Assembly (NCBI GenBank): GCA_963281155.1
Contig: CAUJLY010000002.1
Span: forward strand, 1,798,001 to 1,862,000
Direction of reading: 5' to 3'
DNA length: 64,000 nt
From: Rhabditophanes sp. KR3021
Taxonomy: Eukaryota > Nematoda > Chromadorea > Rhabditida > Alloionematidae
Positions within the stretch are counted from its first letter, which is position 1. Each line of letters begins with the position of its first letter. The position numbers and the translations under genes are program-made. Shown here in pieces: positions 47,701 through 58,100 of the stretch. The notes beneath the pieces are model-generated. The model searched no databases, had not been told where the DNA came from, and saw nothing but the letters and a program-made list of their open reading frames with translations.

Positions 47701-48195
47701 GAACTGTTTGAAAACAGAGCTGAACGAATTTGCAGATCAAATGAAAGTACAGATGCTTCAAAGGCACCATCAAAATTGACTATTCTAAAGGACAGCTTGA
47801 AGGATATTGGAAATTCTATTTTATCAAGTGCCGACTCAAATTATAGGCCTTTAAACGAAGGAGAAGCAGGGCCAGCAGAGGAAGATTGCAAATTACAAAT
47901 TAATCCGAGTATTTTGGTTATGACAAACAAAACACCCTTTTGGAACGAGGTAAGTTGATTATTATAAACTAACTCATTAATAATCCTTTAGAATTCGCAA
48001 GTTTATCAGCTCGATTTTGCAGGAAGAGTAACTCAAGAAAGTGCCAAGAACTTCCAAATCGAATACAAAGATAAGCAAGTGATGCAATTCGGAAGAATAG
48101 AACATGCCGCATATACACTTGATTTTTCAGCACCTTTTAGTGCGACACAAGCTTTCGCTATTGCATTAGCCAGTATCACTCAACGACTTAAATAA
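44726..48195 (+). CDS. Tubby-like protein 4 (WD40-SOCS-tubby)
   Basis: Exons 44726-45059, 45275-45622, 45725-47949 and 47992-48195 encode 1,036 residues. The N-terminal third is a WD40 propeller (GITCLAWCPSLV, HHAPVMIMAWNKSHSKVTSC, VRDICWAPNGNAALII, DPVIDMVWNSSGTHLAVTCQN). A SOCS-box-like segment follows (PSPAELREVVCSSTNYRW). The tubby domain is interrupted: one part near SSNVWCTKFKITAPPGSYMA, then a long disordered insert, then the C-terminal tubby block NKTPFWNE + NSQVYQLDFAGRVTQESAKN, VMQFGRIEHAAYTLDFSAPF and SATQAFAIALASITQRLK. TULP4-type proteins are thought to be cullin-ligase substrate adaptors. All junctions are in phase. Confidence 0.88.
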
Positions 48196-48994
48196 CAATG
48201 TATTCTAATACAATTAATCAATGTGTCCCCATTTTTTAAAACACCGGTACTAGTATAAAGGCTTAAGGTTGGTTTCAAGAGGAGATTCAACTGTTAAACC
48301 AGAACAAAATAGCGAAATATATAAATCTGAACGAAAGTTCGTTTTTATCATCCATTTATGTGTTTATTTAATTATATACAATTTATTTTTTAATAAAGTA
48401 TCAAGAATTTAGTTAAATGCCTATTGACAATAAATTTTCTTAAAAAGTATAGCTGGGTTAACCTGTAAATTTAAAGATATACGACCTTATCTTATAAATT
48501 TATTCATTGAACCCTCCAAAAGTTACAGGGAATAATTTAACAAACTTTTAGTTTTGAAAATTACTTTTGTCCCGACTTCCAAAAAGATATTCCGAAAGCG
48601 TTGATGGAATAAGACTGTGGATATGACCGTATGGGTCAGAAATGTGAAATGATAACTAATTTTATTAGGGAAAAGGTGACATATATGCAACAATAAACAT
48701 TGTAAATATACATATAAGCGGTTTAAGATGTATAGGTTTGCAAAGGAAGTATGAGTAAACTTCATAAATAAAAAGATTTGATAACGCTACCAAAATTATT
48801 ATCGAGTCCACATTGGAAGTTGTTTTAATTCCTTTACTCGTTATCTGTTTTCGTCATGTATCAAGTCCGATTTAATAATCATGTTAATGGGATAATTGAC
48901 TTGATTGAGTTTAAAAATAAGTTTATTTTTCAGGACAGGACATTGTTTATTAATAATCTTATGAAAAAGAATTGTACGTGGTTAGTTTATAGAT
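48196..48994. other. Intergenic, nothing recognised
   Basis: AT-rich spacer between the end of the TULP4-like gene and the Nup62-like fragment. No coding frame, RNA gene or repeat is supported. Confidence 0.55.
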
Positions 48995-49243
48995 TTATTT
49001 GGCAAATGATACTTTATCTGGAATTACTGATAGAAGTTCATCTTCCAAATGAGTGTGATGCTGCATCAAATACTCAAGTGCCGTTAGTATCTCGTTATAC
49101 TTTTTAATGTAGCAATTTATTTTTTTTGCTTCATTTTGTACAAGTACGTCACCAGCTTGCCACTTCTCATCTTTTAAAATCTGTTTGAGACTTTCGTCAA
49201 ACAGACGTTTTTCCAACTCATCCAATTCAAACCGTTGTAACAC
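48995..49243 (-). pseudogene. Nup62/Nsp1-C-like coiled-coil fragment without usable start
   Basis: A minus-strand frame of 82 codons encodes a charged coiled coil: FELDELEKRLFDESLKQILK, WQAGDVLVQNEAKKINCY, ILTALEYLMQHHTHLEDEL. Spacing and key residues resemble the Nsp1-C region of nucleoporin Nup62 (W-x-x-x-L-x-x-N-x-x-x-I ... L-x-Y-I-x-x-Q-x-x-L-E-D-L-L). No in-frame ATG precedes it. The only nearby ATG (49246) is out of frame by two bases, and an in-frame stop lies just upstream. The family's remaining C-terminal ~100 residues are missing. It abuts the NCBP1 start on the opposite strand. I read it as a truncated pseudogene; a single-base error near the start could change that. Confidence 0.4.
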
Positions 49244-49281
49244 ATTTTAATTTGTTGCTAGCTTTTGATTACGTAATCAAG

Positions 49282-51804
49282 ATGAATGCTAACAGAAAAC
49301 GTAACATTAATCAGATTGAAAGTAAGTTTATCACCTATCCTTTGTCTCTAACTCAAATTTTAGGTAATCATGACGATTCCATGGACACCGATGAAAAGAG
49401 GCGAAACGGTCCGGAAATCTACGATGCCCCAAAGATTGTTAGATTGCTTGTTTTACTGGGCAATTCTACCAACGCGGCCTTAGAACAAAACATTGAGAAA
49501 TTAGCAAGTATCTGCGTCACCAATATTGAGGATTACCGCTTCCAGATTTTGGATACCTTGGCTGAATGTGCTACTTACACTCCTTACAAGCACACCATTT
49601 ACTCTCCAATCATCGGATTGTTGAATGCAAAAGTTCCAGAAGTTACCAAGGAACTTTTGGACGATTATGTCTTGAGAATAAACAATTACCTAAACGAAGG
49701 TGAATTTCAATATGCGTTGAACGTGTTGACGATGGTTGCTGAACTAATCAACGTTCATGTGGTTGATCCTGCTGCCTTGATGGCTACTCTGGAGGCATTA
49801 GTTGAAGCAGGATCTGCGTCGGATGATAAGAGGCAAGCTGATTTCTGTATTTTCGCTGTAATGAATTGCTTGCCAGTTGCTGGTCTTGAATTAAGCGATA
49901 GCCTGCCTACTCAGTTTCATGGCTTGATGTCCAAAATTGACCAGTTTATGGCGAGCCGTGACAACAAATTCACAGATTGTCTCAAAATTTGGAAGTCTAA
50001 TGCCAAGGCAATTCAAAAAGAAAAATTAGAGTCTCTGTGGGATCAAGTCAAGAATCTCGAAAAAAGAGAATGGATTGATGAGGGCTTCACCAAGCAATAT
50101 TTTGCTACATTCAAGACTGTATTAGATGAAGGCCAGATGCATTCTCTGAATCCTTTATCTCTCCCAGAATCAACAACAGATAGAGTCTATCCACCACCAC
50201 AAATTGTATTCAGAATCTTCGAAGCTGCTCACATTGTCGAAGAAGCTCAAACCCTTCCTCCTTCAGAATCCATTGACAGATATTTGCTGGAGCAAGCTTT
50301 GACGGGTATTTTGCATCAACATCAATACGACAGAAAAGCCTGCGCCGACGCCATGTTGAATTATGTCAAGAAAGATACTCATTCCATCAACCACATCATT
50401 GTTGAAGTAATCTTTGGATTATTGTTAACTTTGCCAGACGCTCCCCACATTCACATACTTTATGGAAGTCTTTTCATTGAATGTTGCAAACTTCAGCCTA
50501 GCAAAGTTCCTCAAGTTTTGGCTTTAGCTGCTGAACTTATTTTCAGAGGAATGGATTCTATGCAAATGATTTGTGTTGACAGATTAATCGAATGGTTTTC
50601 TTACCATTTATCTAACTTCCAGTATCGCTGGACTTGGTCTGATTGGATTGACCAAATTGATCCCGAAACCCACTCCATCAAGAAATATTTCCTGGAAGAA
50701 GTCATCAGAAAATGTGTCACTTATGCATATCACGAAAAGATTTCTCAAATGCTTCCAGACAAATGCTCTTTGATGCCAGCTGAAGCGACGTTCTCTTCTA
50801 CTTTTGACAGTGAAACTGATGGGGAACTAATGGAGTTGGTGAACAATTTTGATAATTTAATCATTCGAAAAACTGACGCTGACGCGATGTTGAAGAATCT
50901 GTATGTTGCTACGCCAGAAGTGGATGCTGATTCCGATCAACCAATGGAAGAAATTGAAGAGGTGAAGCGTGCCTATGATAGACACAAGTTCGAGGTCTTC
51001 TTCTGTGTTCTTTTGGACAAAGCTAAGAGTTCATTTACTCACAACTTTGCCGCTTTCAACCGTTATCTTCCAACTTTCCTTAATGTTATAGAGGAGCTCC
51101 CAATTTGTAGAATGGACATCATCAAAGCTATATTCATCGGATGGAAAAATGCTCCACAATACATCATTCTCTTAATTGACAAATTATTCAAAATGAAGGT
51201 CCTTGATACCACGACAATTATCGAATTTATCTTTGAAAATGATTTGGAATACATTGGGGATAAGAAGCATTTCCATGACATCCTTTTCAAGGCTATCCAA
51301 AGACATGTTACCTTCATCAAAGGATTGACTGGGGAATATGAAAGGCTCAAATCGAAGATTGAGAAAGTTCAAGCTAAATTGGAAAACAACGAGGGGGGAG
51401 ACATTGACTTTAGAAACGCAAGTATCGAGATGATTGAAAGTGACATTGACGTCAATTCATTGGAGAACCCTGAAATGTGGCTTTCTGAATCTAATGCCAT
51501 TTCGATTGAGCAAAAAACTTCCCTTGAAGCTCATACTCTGGTATTAGAAAAAGCAATTAATCATGCCATTGAGAAAAACTTTGTGAAGCTAATTACTTTG
51601 CATGAAAGCCAAGATTCTAGTAATGAATTTGCTACGCAAAATGTCTCTTATGACTTTGTTTTCGGACGTTTCAAGCAATTTGTGATTCTTAATTTGGATT
51701 CCGTAAAGGTCTTATCTCCAAATATTATTGAAAAGTATTTGAAGAGCGATTCCGTGTACGATGATCTCCGTACAACTTTCCTGAATTTAATTGCTGTCAA
51801 TTAA
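49282..51804 (+). CDS. ncbp-1: Nuclear cap-binding protein subunit 1 (CBP80)
   Basis: Exons 49282-49321 and 49364-51804 encode 826 residues, close to the usual ~790-800. A basic N-terminal nuclear signal (MNANRKRNINQIE) is followed by the MIF4G-type helical domains. CBP80 landmarks include NLNEGEFQYAL-like repeats (NYLNEGEFQYALNVLTMVAE), RIFEAAHIVEEAQTLPPSES, SIDRYLLEQ and the MIF4G-like C-terminal repeats (HKFEVFFCVLLDKAKSSFTHN). CBP80 pairs with CBP20 on the 7-methylguanosine cap and supports splicing, export and decay. The 42-bp intron is in frame and stop-free, so unspliced RNA would add 14 residues. TTGCTAG about 20 bp before the ATG is the likely trans-splice site. Confidence 0.93.
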   Translation: MNANRKRNINQIESKFITYPLSLTQILGNHDDSMDTDEKRRNGPEIYDAPKIVRLLVLLGNSTNAALEQNIEKLASICVTNIEDYRFQILDTLAECATYTPYKHTIYSPIIGLLNAKVPEVTKELLDDYVLRINNYLNEGEFQYALNVLTMVAELINVHVVDPAALMATLEALVEAGSASDDKRQADFCIFAVMNCLPVAGLELSDSLPTQFHGLMSKIDQFMASRDNKFTDCLKIWKSNAKAIQKEKLESLWDQVKNLEKREWIDEGFTKQYFATFKTVLDEGQMHSLNPLSLPESTTDRVYPPPQIVFRIFEAAHIVEEAQTLPPSESIDRYLLEQALTGILHQHQYDRKACADAMLNYVKKDTHSINHIIVEVIFGLLLTLPDAPHIHILYGSLFIECCKLQPSKVPQVLALAAELIFRGMDSMQMICVDRLIEWFSYHLSNFQYRWTWSDWIDQIDPETHSIKKYFLEEVIRKCVTYAYHEKISQMLPDKCSLMPAEATFSSTFDSETDGELMELVNNFDNLIIRKTDADAMLKNLYVATPEVDADSDQPMEEIEEVKRAYDRHKFEVFFCVLLDKAKSSFTHNFAAFNRYLPTFLNVIEELPICRMDIIKAIFIGWKNAPQYIILLIDKLFKMKVLDTTTIIEFIFENDLEYIGDKKHFHDILFKAIQRHVTFIKGLTGEYERLKSKIEKVQAKLENNEGGDIDFRNASIEMIESDIDVNSLENPEMWLSESNAISIEQKTSLEAHTLVLEKAINHAIEKNFVKLITLHESQDSSNEFATQNVSYDFVFGRFKQFVILNLDSVKVLSPNIIEKYLKSDSVYDDLRTTFLNLIAVN

Positions 51805-51889
51805 AATTATTATTTTATCTACATTTTAAGTTCTTTTTTCTGTAATAAATTACATCATTTAAATAACTTTATTTCAATTCAAAACATGT

Positions 51890-54005
51890 TTAAAGCATAT
51901 GCAATTTTGGTCTAGATTGACCTTTGTTTAGGCGTAATTTTGATAAAACAGTTGGATCTGTTAACTCAATCCACGTATATCTAGCTTGATCAACGATAGG
52001 GCATTTGGAAATTGAAGGTTTGTGAGGAGACAAAATTCGAACTCTTATTCCATGATCAATGCTTTCGACAGGTGATGGCTCGCATGAAACTTCAATTATT
52101 TCCGTTGGAATTTCTATTTGTGAGCCTCCATTTTCTAGAATATGTCTGTAACATTTTGATACGACCATTGGGAAAAAATATTCAAATCCAAATTCAACTG
52201 TAGGCAAAATGTCATTCCGTTCTAAATAGATTAGTAATCATTTCATCATTTACAAAAACACAGCATAACAATATAATTGAAGAAGGACTTTTGCATAATT
52301 AACATTATTTTGGTTAATTAATTCCAATTAATATGTCTGATGTCGTGGTCACTTACCTAATAGTTGGATTTGATCCTTACAAGACTTATGAACCAAAACC
52401 TCAATTTTGGATCTGCAAATAAATAATGTTTAACATTTAATATTGATGTGTGTAACAAATAAATCAAACAGTGGTGCGATCAATCACTCACTCAATTAAT
52501 AAGTGTCACTAAGATAGTGTGAAAAGTAACGATTTAAAGCAGCTGCTATTTGTCATACTACTTATAAATTAACTTGTACAAACTTACTTGTCCATATTAT
52601 ATTTAGTGATCACAAATTCGATGTACAAACCTCGTTGAGGTTCTCTTACCACACTGCAAGGAAATGTATTTGGAAATGACGTTTCAGTCGAGGTAAAAGC
52701 TTTGCTTTCTTCGAGAATTCGGAAAATATCATTTGAACGGATGGAATCTTTCATCTTCATTAATTCATCTACAGCAAACCATTGGCTTTCTAGCTTTTCT
52801 TCTTCTTCATTTAATGGACTTTCTGAAGTTGCTTTACACATAAAAATAAACCTATACCATCCCGATCCTTTAACTTCTAAAGAAATTAAATCATTCACTT
52901 CACAATTATATCCGGTCTTGTGCTTAACAACCACAGCTACACTATCTTCAATCGATTCTCCGGGCATAACTTTTCCACTTGGTAGGTACCTTTAATGGAC
53001 AAATTATTATTATTGTAAAGTATCTTGTCTAATCTATGCTCAAAAATATCAATTATCGGTAGTCTTCGAAAGTAAGTCACTGCCAAAGATGTTGAAATCA
53101 ATTTATGTTTTTTGTTGCAAGCAGGGCGATAATAATAGTTATGATGAAAAGCTAATCAAAGTGGGCCAGACTACTTCAATAAAAAGGCTCGGCACAATAT
53201 CTTATCAATGGCTGCAATGAGCAGTGGATTCTGCTACAAATCGAATGTCCACATTTTTGTTATTGGTAGATGAAGACACAGTCGAAGCATTGGGAAATGC
53301 CTTTTACAATGATCTTGTCGATGGGCATGAAGTCTATGAAATTAAAAGAACAATTCCAGAAGTCACCAATATTTATGAGATTGGTAAATTCGAATGTCCT
53401 GGAAAGGGGTGCAAATATGGAACCGACACTCTCCTAGATCTGGCAGTCCATTGTAAGGCTGATGCGTGTGCTCAGTTGAAGAAGAAGTGCAAGGAAAAAT
53501 ATGAAAAAGATCAAAAACTGGATAAAGAGGGCAAATTATGGACTTATTTGATGAAGAAATTTGTTCCCACTTGATAAATACCATCTAAATATAATGTAAT
53601 GTATTTAACGTAACGACTTAATTACCACTTACTTTCCCGGACAATTTTTCTTCATTTCTTTGACCAAAAGAATTTCACTCTTGCCAGCTGTTGTTCTCAA
53701 TATAACCGATCCAACAATGTAAGTTATATTTGTTAATAATCGGACATAACGGCATTCTTAAATATATTAGTTATATCGATGAAAACTTAACAACAAAACA
53801 TACTACCCATTTGCATATCGGGAGCTCGTCTTATAAAAGCTGCTTCTTTTTGATCTTCTCCAAGTTTTTCACCTAAATCTGAACAGCCTTCTAATGAAAC
53901 AGACCCGGAAACAGAAACTTCTTTTACTGGAGACATATGTCCATCGACGGCAAAGGTTGTGGTATGTGTGGGAGACGTGAGAATATTAGTTTTTTCAGGT
54001 GACAT
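51890..54005 (-). CDS. NUDT18-like Nudix-fold protein with degenerate Nudix box
   Basis: Five exons (54005-53807, 53756-53633, 52989-52588, 52412-52357, 52221-51890) encode 370 residues; every junction is in phase. A disordered N terminus (MSPEKTNILTSPTHTTTF) leads into the first Nudix strands (TYIVGSVILRTTAGKSEILL, VKEMKKNCPGK). Then comes YLPSGKVMPGESIEDSVAVV, the Nudix-box position. The G-x5-E start is kept, but the catalytic REUxEExGU reads VVVKHKTGY, lacking the metal-binding glutamates. Downstream WYRFIFMCKA and the C-terminal extension follow the NUDT18 layout. NUDT18 hydrolyses oxidised guanine nucleotides; this protein probably cannot. The 643-bp third intron contains an opposite-strand gene. 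Confidence 0.75.
53245..53574 (+). CDS. Small zinc-finger-like protein nested in an intron
   Basis: Intronless frame of 109 residues on the plus strand, wholly inside intron 3 of the minus-strand Nudix-like gene. It starts MSTFLLLVDEDTVEALGNAF and has a single cysteine/histidine cluster (FECPGKGCKYGTDTLLDLAV, then HCKADAC) that could bind one zinc ion. A lysine-rich helix follows (CKEKYEKDQKLDKEGKLW). No family was recognised. The start is the first ATG in frame. A non-ATG upstream extension (DSATNR) is open, so a short 5' exon cannot be excluded. Confidence 0.55.
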   Translation: MSTFLLLVDEDTVEALGNAFYNDLVDGHEVYEIKRTIPEVTNIYEIGKFECPGKGCKYGTDTLLDLAVHCKADACAQLKKKCKEKYEKDQKLDKEGKLWTYLMKKFVPT

Positions 54006-55171
54006 TATTTAGACTCTAAAATACCAACAAGAATTACAAAAAATGACATAACAGGAAGAAAGTGATAAATAATGTATTTTGTAACTTTATATATCTAAAT
54101 TAATATAATACACACACTCGGGGCTGTCTTAAAGATGAGTAAGATAAATTGTATCGCTTCAGAAAAGAGATGGTTAAACAAATAAGCAAAATGGTAGTAG
54201 GAAGAGTAGATAAAAGTTAGTTGTCAGATATAAAATAGACAAATAAAATGTTCGGGAGGTTTTAACTGCTTTTGAACGGGCAGACCAGATAATAAAAATA
54301 TGTAATTTTTGTGGGAGAAAAAATATTGAGGAATAAGATTGATTTTTTGATTGAAAGAGAAAGTGATGTTATGGTCATTGTTTTAATCGTAAATAACGAG
54401 GCTCAATATTATATCTATATATTTGTACATATTTTTGCGCTTAATTTAGTAAATATATTATGTAGATTTGAATTTAAAATAATAATGTTGCGCACAACAA
54501 GATATCAAATTTTTATCTTTTCCATATCTGGTTCCAACAATGCACACTATATATACACATTATAATAAAAGTTAAAACAAAAATCGTAACATTACCCTGC
54601 CATTGACAACAAAAAAGAGTCTTTTCTTTAAAAGCAACAATTCCATTATATATCAGGAAAAAAGTAGTAATATTTAGTAATGAAAGCTTGGACGCACTCT
54701 CAAATTTGTATGGCAATGTATATTATTTGTCTGTATATATGGTTGGGTCCAAAAGTTGACAAAAGAATTAAATGGGCCTGTATACTTATATACAAAGTTT
54801 TAGGCTTTGAGGAAGTAGCTGTGGCAAGCGAAACTGTAAATGTAAACATTATCAAACCAAGGAACTCCTTTTTTGGGAGTAGTAAATGATTAGAAATGCA
54901 TTCAACTTAAAATAAAGCATGCTTTTTTTGGTAAAAGTAGACTAAAAATAGACCTAAAATGGAATTTAGGCGTCTCTTAGTGTTCCATTAGACTGCAAAT
55001 AATTACCAGTAAAAGGAAAAGATTATTTTTATTAGACGGAAACACATAAATTAGGTAAGATTAAAATGATTGGGCCACATGGTTGTGCCTCTTTTTGTAA
55101 ATAATAATTTTTAAAGAAATTTTAATGATTTCGTTAATAGTACTTATATTTGTTAAAAGGACTTCGAATAT
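54006..55171. other. Intergenic, nothing recognised
   Basis: AT-rich spacer between the Nudix-like gene start and the end of the mesh-like gene. A plus-strand frame at 54680-54889 is protein-like only in part and has no supporting splice or start context. Confidence 0.5.
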
Positions 55172-58100
55172 TTAAACGGATGTGTTGAGTCCATCTAGTT
55201 TATTCTTTTCTTCGGAAATATCTTTATTTACAAATAATAATTCGGGTGAAGCAATGCGGCTTTGTCCATCCAATTTAATGGAATAAATTGGCGGATAACC
55301 GTAATGTCTTTCAATTAATGAAATCTGTCTGGCTTGGCCCATTTTGTAACATGCCACAAATATCAATGTTATAGCTAGCAAAATTGCAACAGAACTAAGA
55401 ATTCCTGTCATCCATTTTAAGGCATACTCCTCGGATCTTGCTGAAATCAAAAATGACAATCATTTGAATGAATAAGATAAGTATAAAAGTAATGCAAATA
55501 AATATAAAGTTGAACTTACACCGACACCAAACCCACCAACCAGGCGACCAAGTTCCATTAACGCAAGTTCTTTGTTGATCCCCATGCAAAAAATACGAAG
55601 GTTGACACGTAAACGTAATAACTGCTCCATCAAGGTAATTATTTCCGGGAGGATATTTGATAACCCCTGAATTTTTCATTAATGTTAATGTAATACTTAA
55701 GTGTTTAAAATTTTTAAGCATAACTCAATGTATACTGATGATAAAGGATATGTATTATAAGCTGCCCAGATTTACCTGTTTCAATCGAAGGAGACGTCAC
55801 GAATTAAGCTACAATTAGTTTGTTTCGTATGATTAGGAATTCGACTAACTTTGATGGAAAGGAGCAATGTAAAGTGAGTGTTCAAGCATTAAAAGATGGA
55901 ATACAAAAGATACAAAGGTCTATTCAAATTAGCAGAGCAGCAGGACTTGAGACCAGCTGCTGAAATCAAAAAAAACTCGATGGAATAAATCAACCAGCTC
56001 CAAATGGAAAGTCTTGAGATATTTATCCTTTCATCAATCCTGTTATTACTAAAGCTGAAATGAAAGATCCTGAACTTGTCAACAAAACATGCTTTGTATG
56101 TAGGTGAATGTATAGACATTGTAAAGCGTAAGCGTAGTCACATGCATTATTCCGAAAAATGCACCAAACTTGACTTTTTGTTTAGTGCCAAGGAAGAGCG
56201 ATGCATGAAGTCTTCAATGTTATCAAAAAAGAAATGATCGTCTTGAAAAGGACATATGCCTCTGAAGAACATGCCTTGAGTATATTTTGATTGACTTTTG
56301 CAGCGAGTATGCCACCAACATCAACTCTGGCAAACCGACTTATGGCATTATAAGACAAATGCTTCCAGAAAAGAAAGATCAAGTAGGCAAACTTATCCTT
56401 CAAGAGTTTTTAGACAAACAACTGCTAGTTGCTTTAAGAAGTCTAGATCCTTAAAAAGTGACTGACTCGAGAAAATCTTTCAACACTATTTAATTATTTA
56501 TATTTCCCATCCTTTTCGTTTAATAAATTTAATTACCAGGGTTTTTCATCAATGGCCCACATGATTTGTCTATAAATATTACTAATGTATTTACTAATTA
56601 ATTTACTTACGCTTAATCTCTCCTTTCCTTTTAAACTGCAAAAATGACTTGTGTTTGTCTAATGTAAACAAGGCTAATTCCCTTCTTCCAGTCATTAAGT
56701 AATCAAATTCACACGTAGGATCTCCTTGACAAGCCACTTTAACTTCTTCGCGTGAAAATATAAATTGCTCATAGAATGTAGAATTGGTAAATAACCATGG
56801 ATTAAAAACAGGTTCGTAGATTGGATTTGCAAAACTCAGTGGATCGTAAATTGGTTTGTGTTCTGCATTGAATAATTGCGGAAGATCAAGGTTGTTGTCG
56901 AGTCTCCATCGTTCTCCGAAATAGTAATACACGTTTCGAGCATCTATTTCATTCTGGGGATAATGACTACGAATTATTTTACAATCAGGTGTCATTAATT
57001 CATCCGAAATTTTATCATTGTAAGTTCCCATTAAGCCCTGGGTTCGAAAAGACGTCATACATCTATCTGTATCTGACAATGAATCACTCATATTGTAATG
57101 AATGTATTCAGAGGCAAAGGGTGTTGTGAAGATTGATGTTTCCTTGTAATTTTCTGGTAAAGTTACGATCACATTCAGAAGCCCACGACCTTCTTGGATT
57201 CGAATTCCCACGCCGGTTGTGAACATTATGTCAATTTCGGACTGATTCATATTTCGAGGCGGATTTCTTATAGTTACTCCTTGAAACGTTTGAATCTTCT
57301 TCCAGGGCATGTCGAAGAATACTCTGTATCCATCTACATAAATGTCAGTTTTATACCGCCATCTTCTAAAGTCTGTTCTTGCGAAAACTTCTACCACAGC
57401 ACTTCCATTATCTTTGGCAGCTATTCCAGTTATGATTGTAGATCTAACTTCATCGTCCCAGATCGTTTTGGGCGGTTGCTCTAAACGTGCTTGGACCATT
57501 AAATCATGCATTGGAGATTTATACATTGTTAAGACATAATAACCCTTTCCATTGAATGAATATGTAATTCCGTCAAAAGTGACAAAATGAGAGCCTCCAT
57601 AAACAAAAGCTACACTTGGCGGTCTGTATTCTTGACAACTTGAAGTTTGTCTTCTCCAAAAATAGAATTCACAATGACCTGCCCATTTACAACAAAAATC
57701 GTAAGGCAAAAGATCATTATAAAAGTTAGACATTGTTGGAACATAAGGAGGTCTTTTATAAGGATAAGAACCCCAAGGATGTGCTCGATATGGAACTCCG
57801 GGAGAATAGAATCTCAAATACTGATCGTTGAATTCATAATCATCCGAAAACATCAACCAACCATCTGAATTTTAATTGATTAGTTAACCAATTACTCACA
57901 AACTTACTGTGATCGTAGCAACAAGATTGTCCAGAACCTGTCCAAACAGTATACGTGCTAATTACACAATGCAAGGCTCCTTGTGTATAATAACAGGTGT
58001 GGTCTCCTTCCATATCACATTCGGGCATTGAGGTGAATCTCCCTACATCCATTAGAGCTTGTGTTAAAGTACAAGGACAAGGAATTTTGGGTTCCAATTC

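Noticed and set aside
54680..54889. Plus-strand ORF of 69 codons
   Set aside because: No acceptor, no recognisable domain and no neighbouring exon; partly hydrophobic composition is as expected by chance here.
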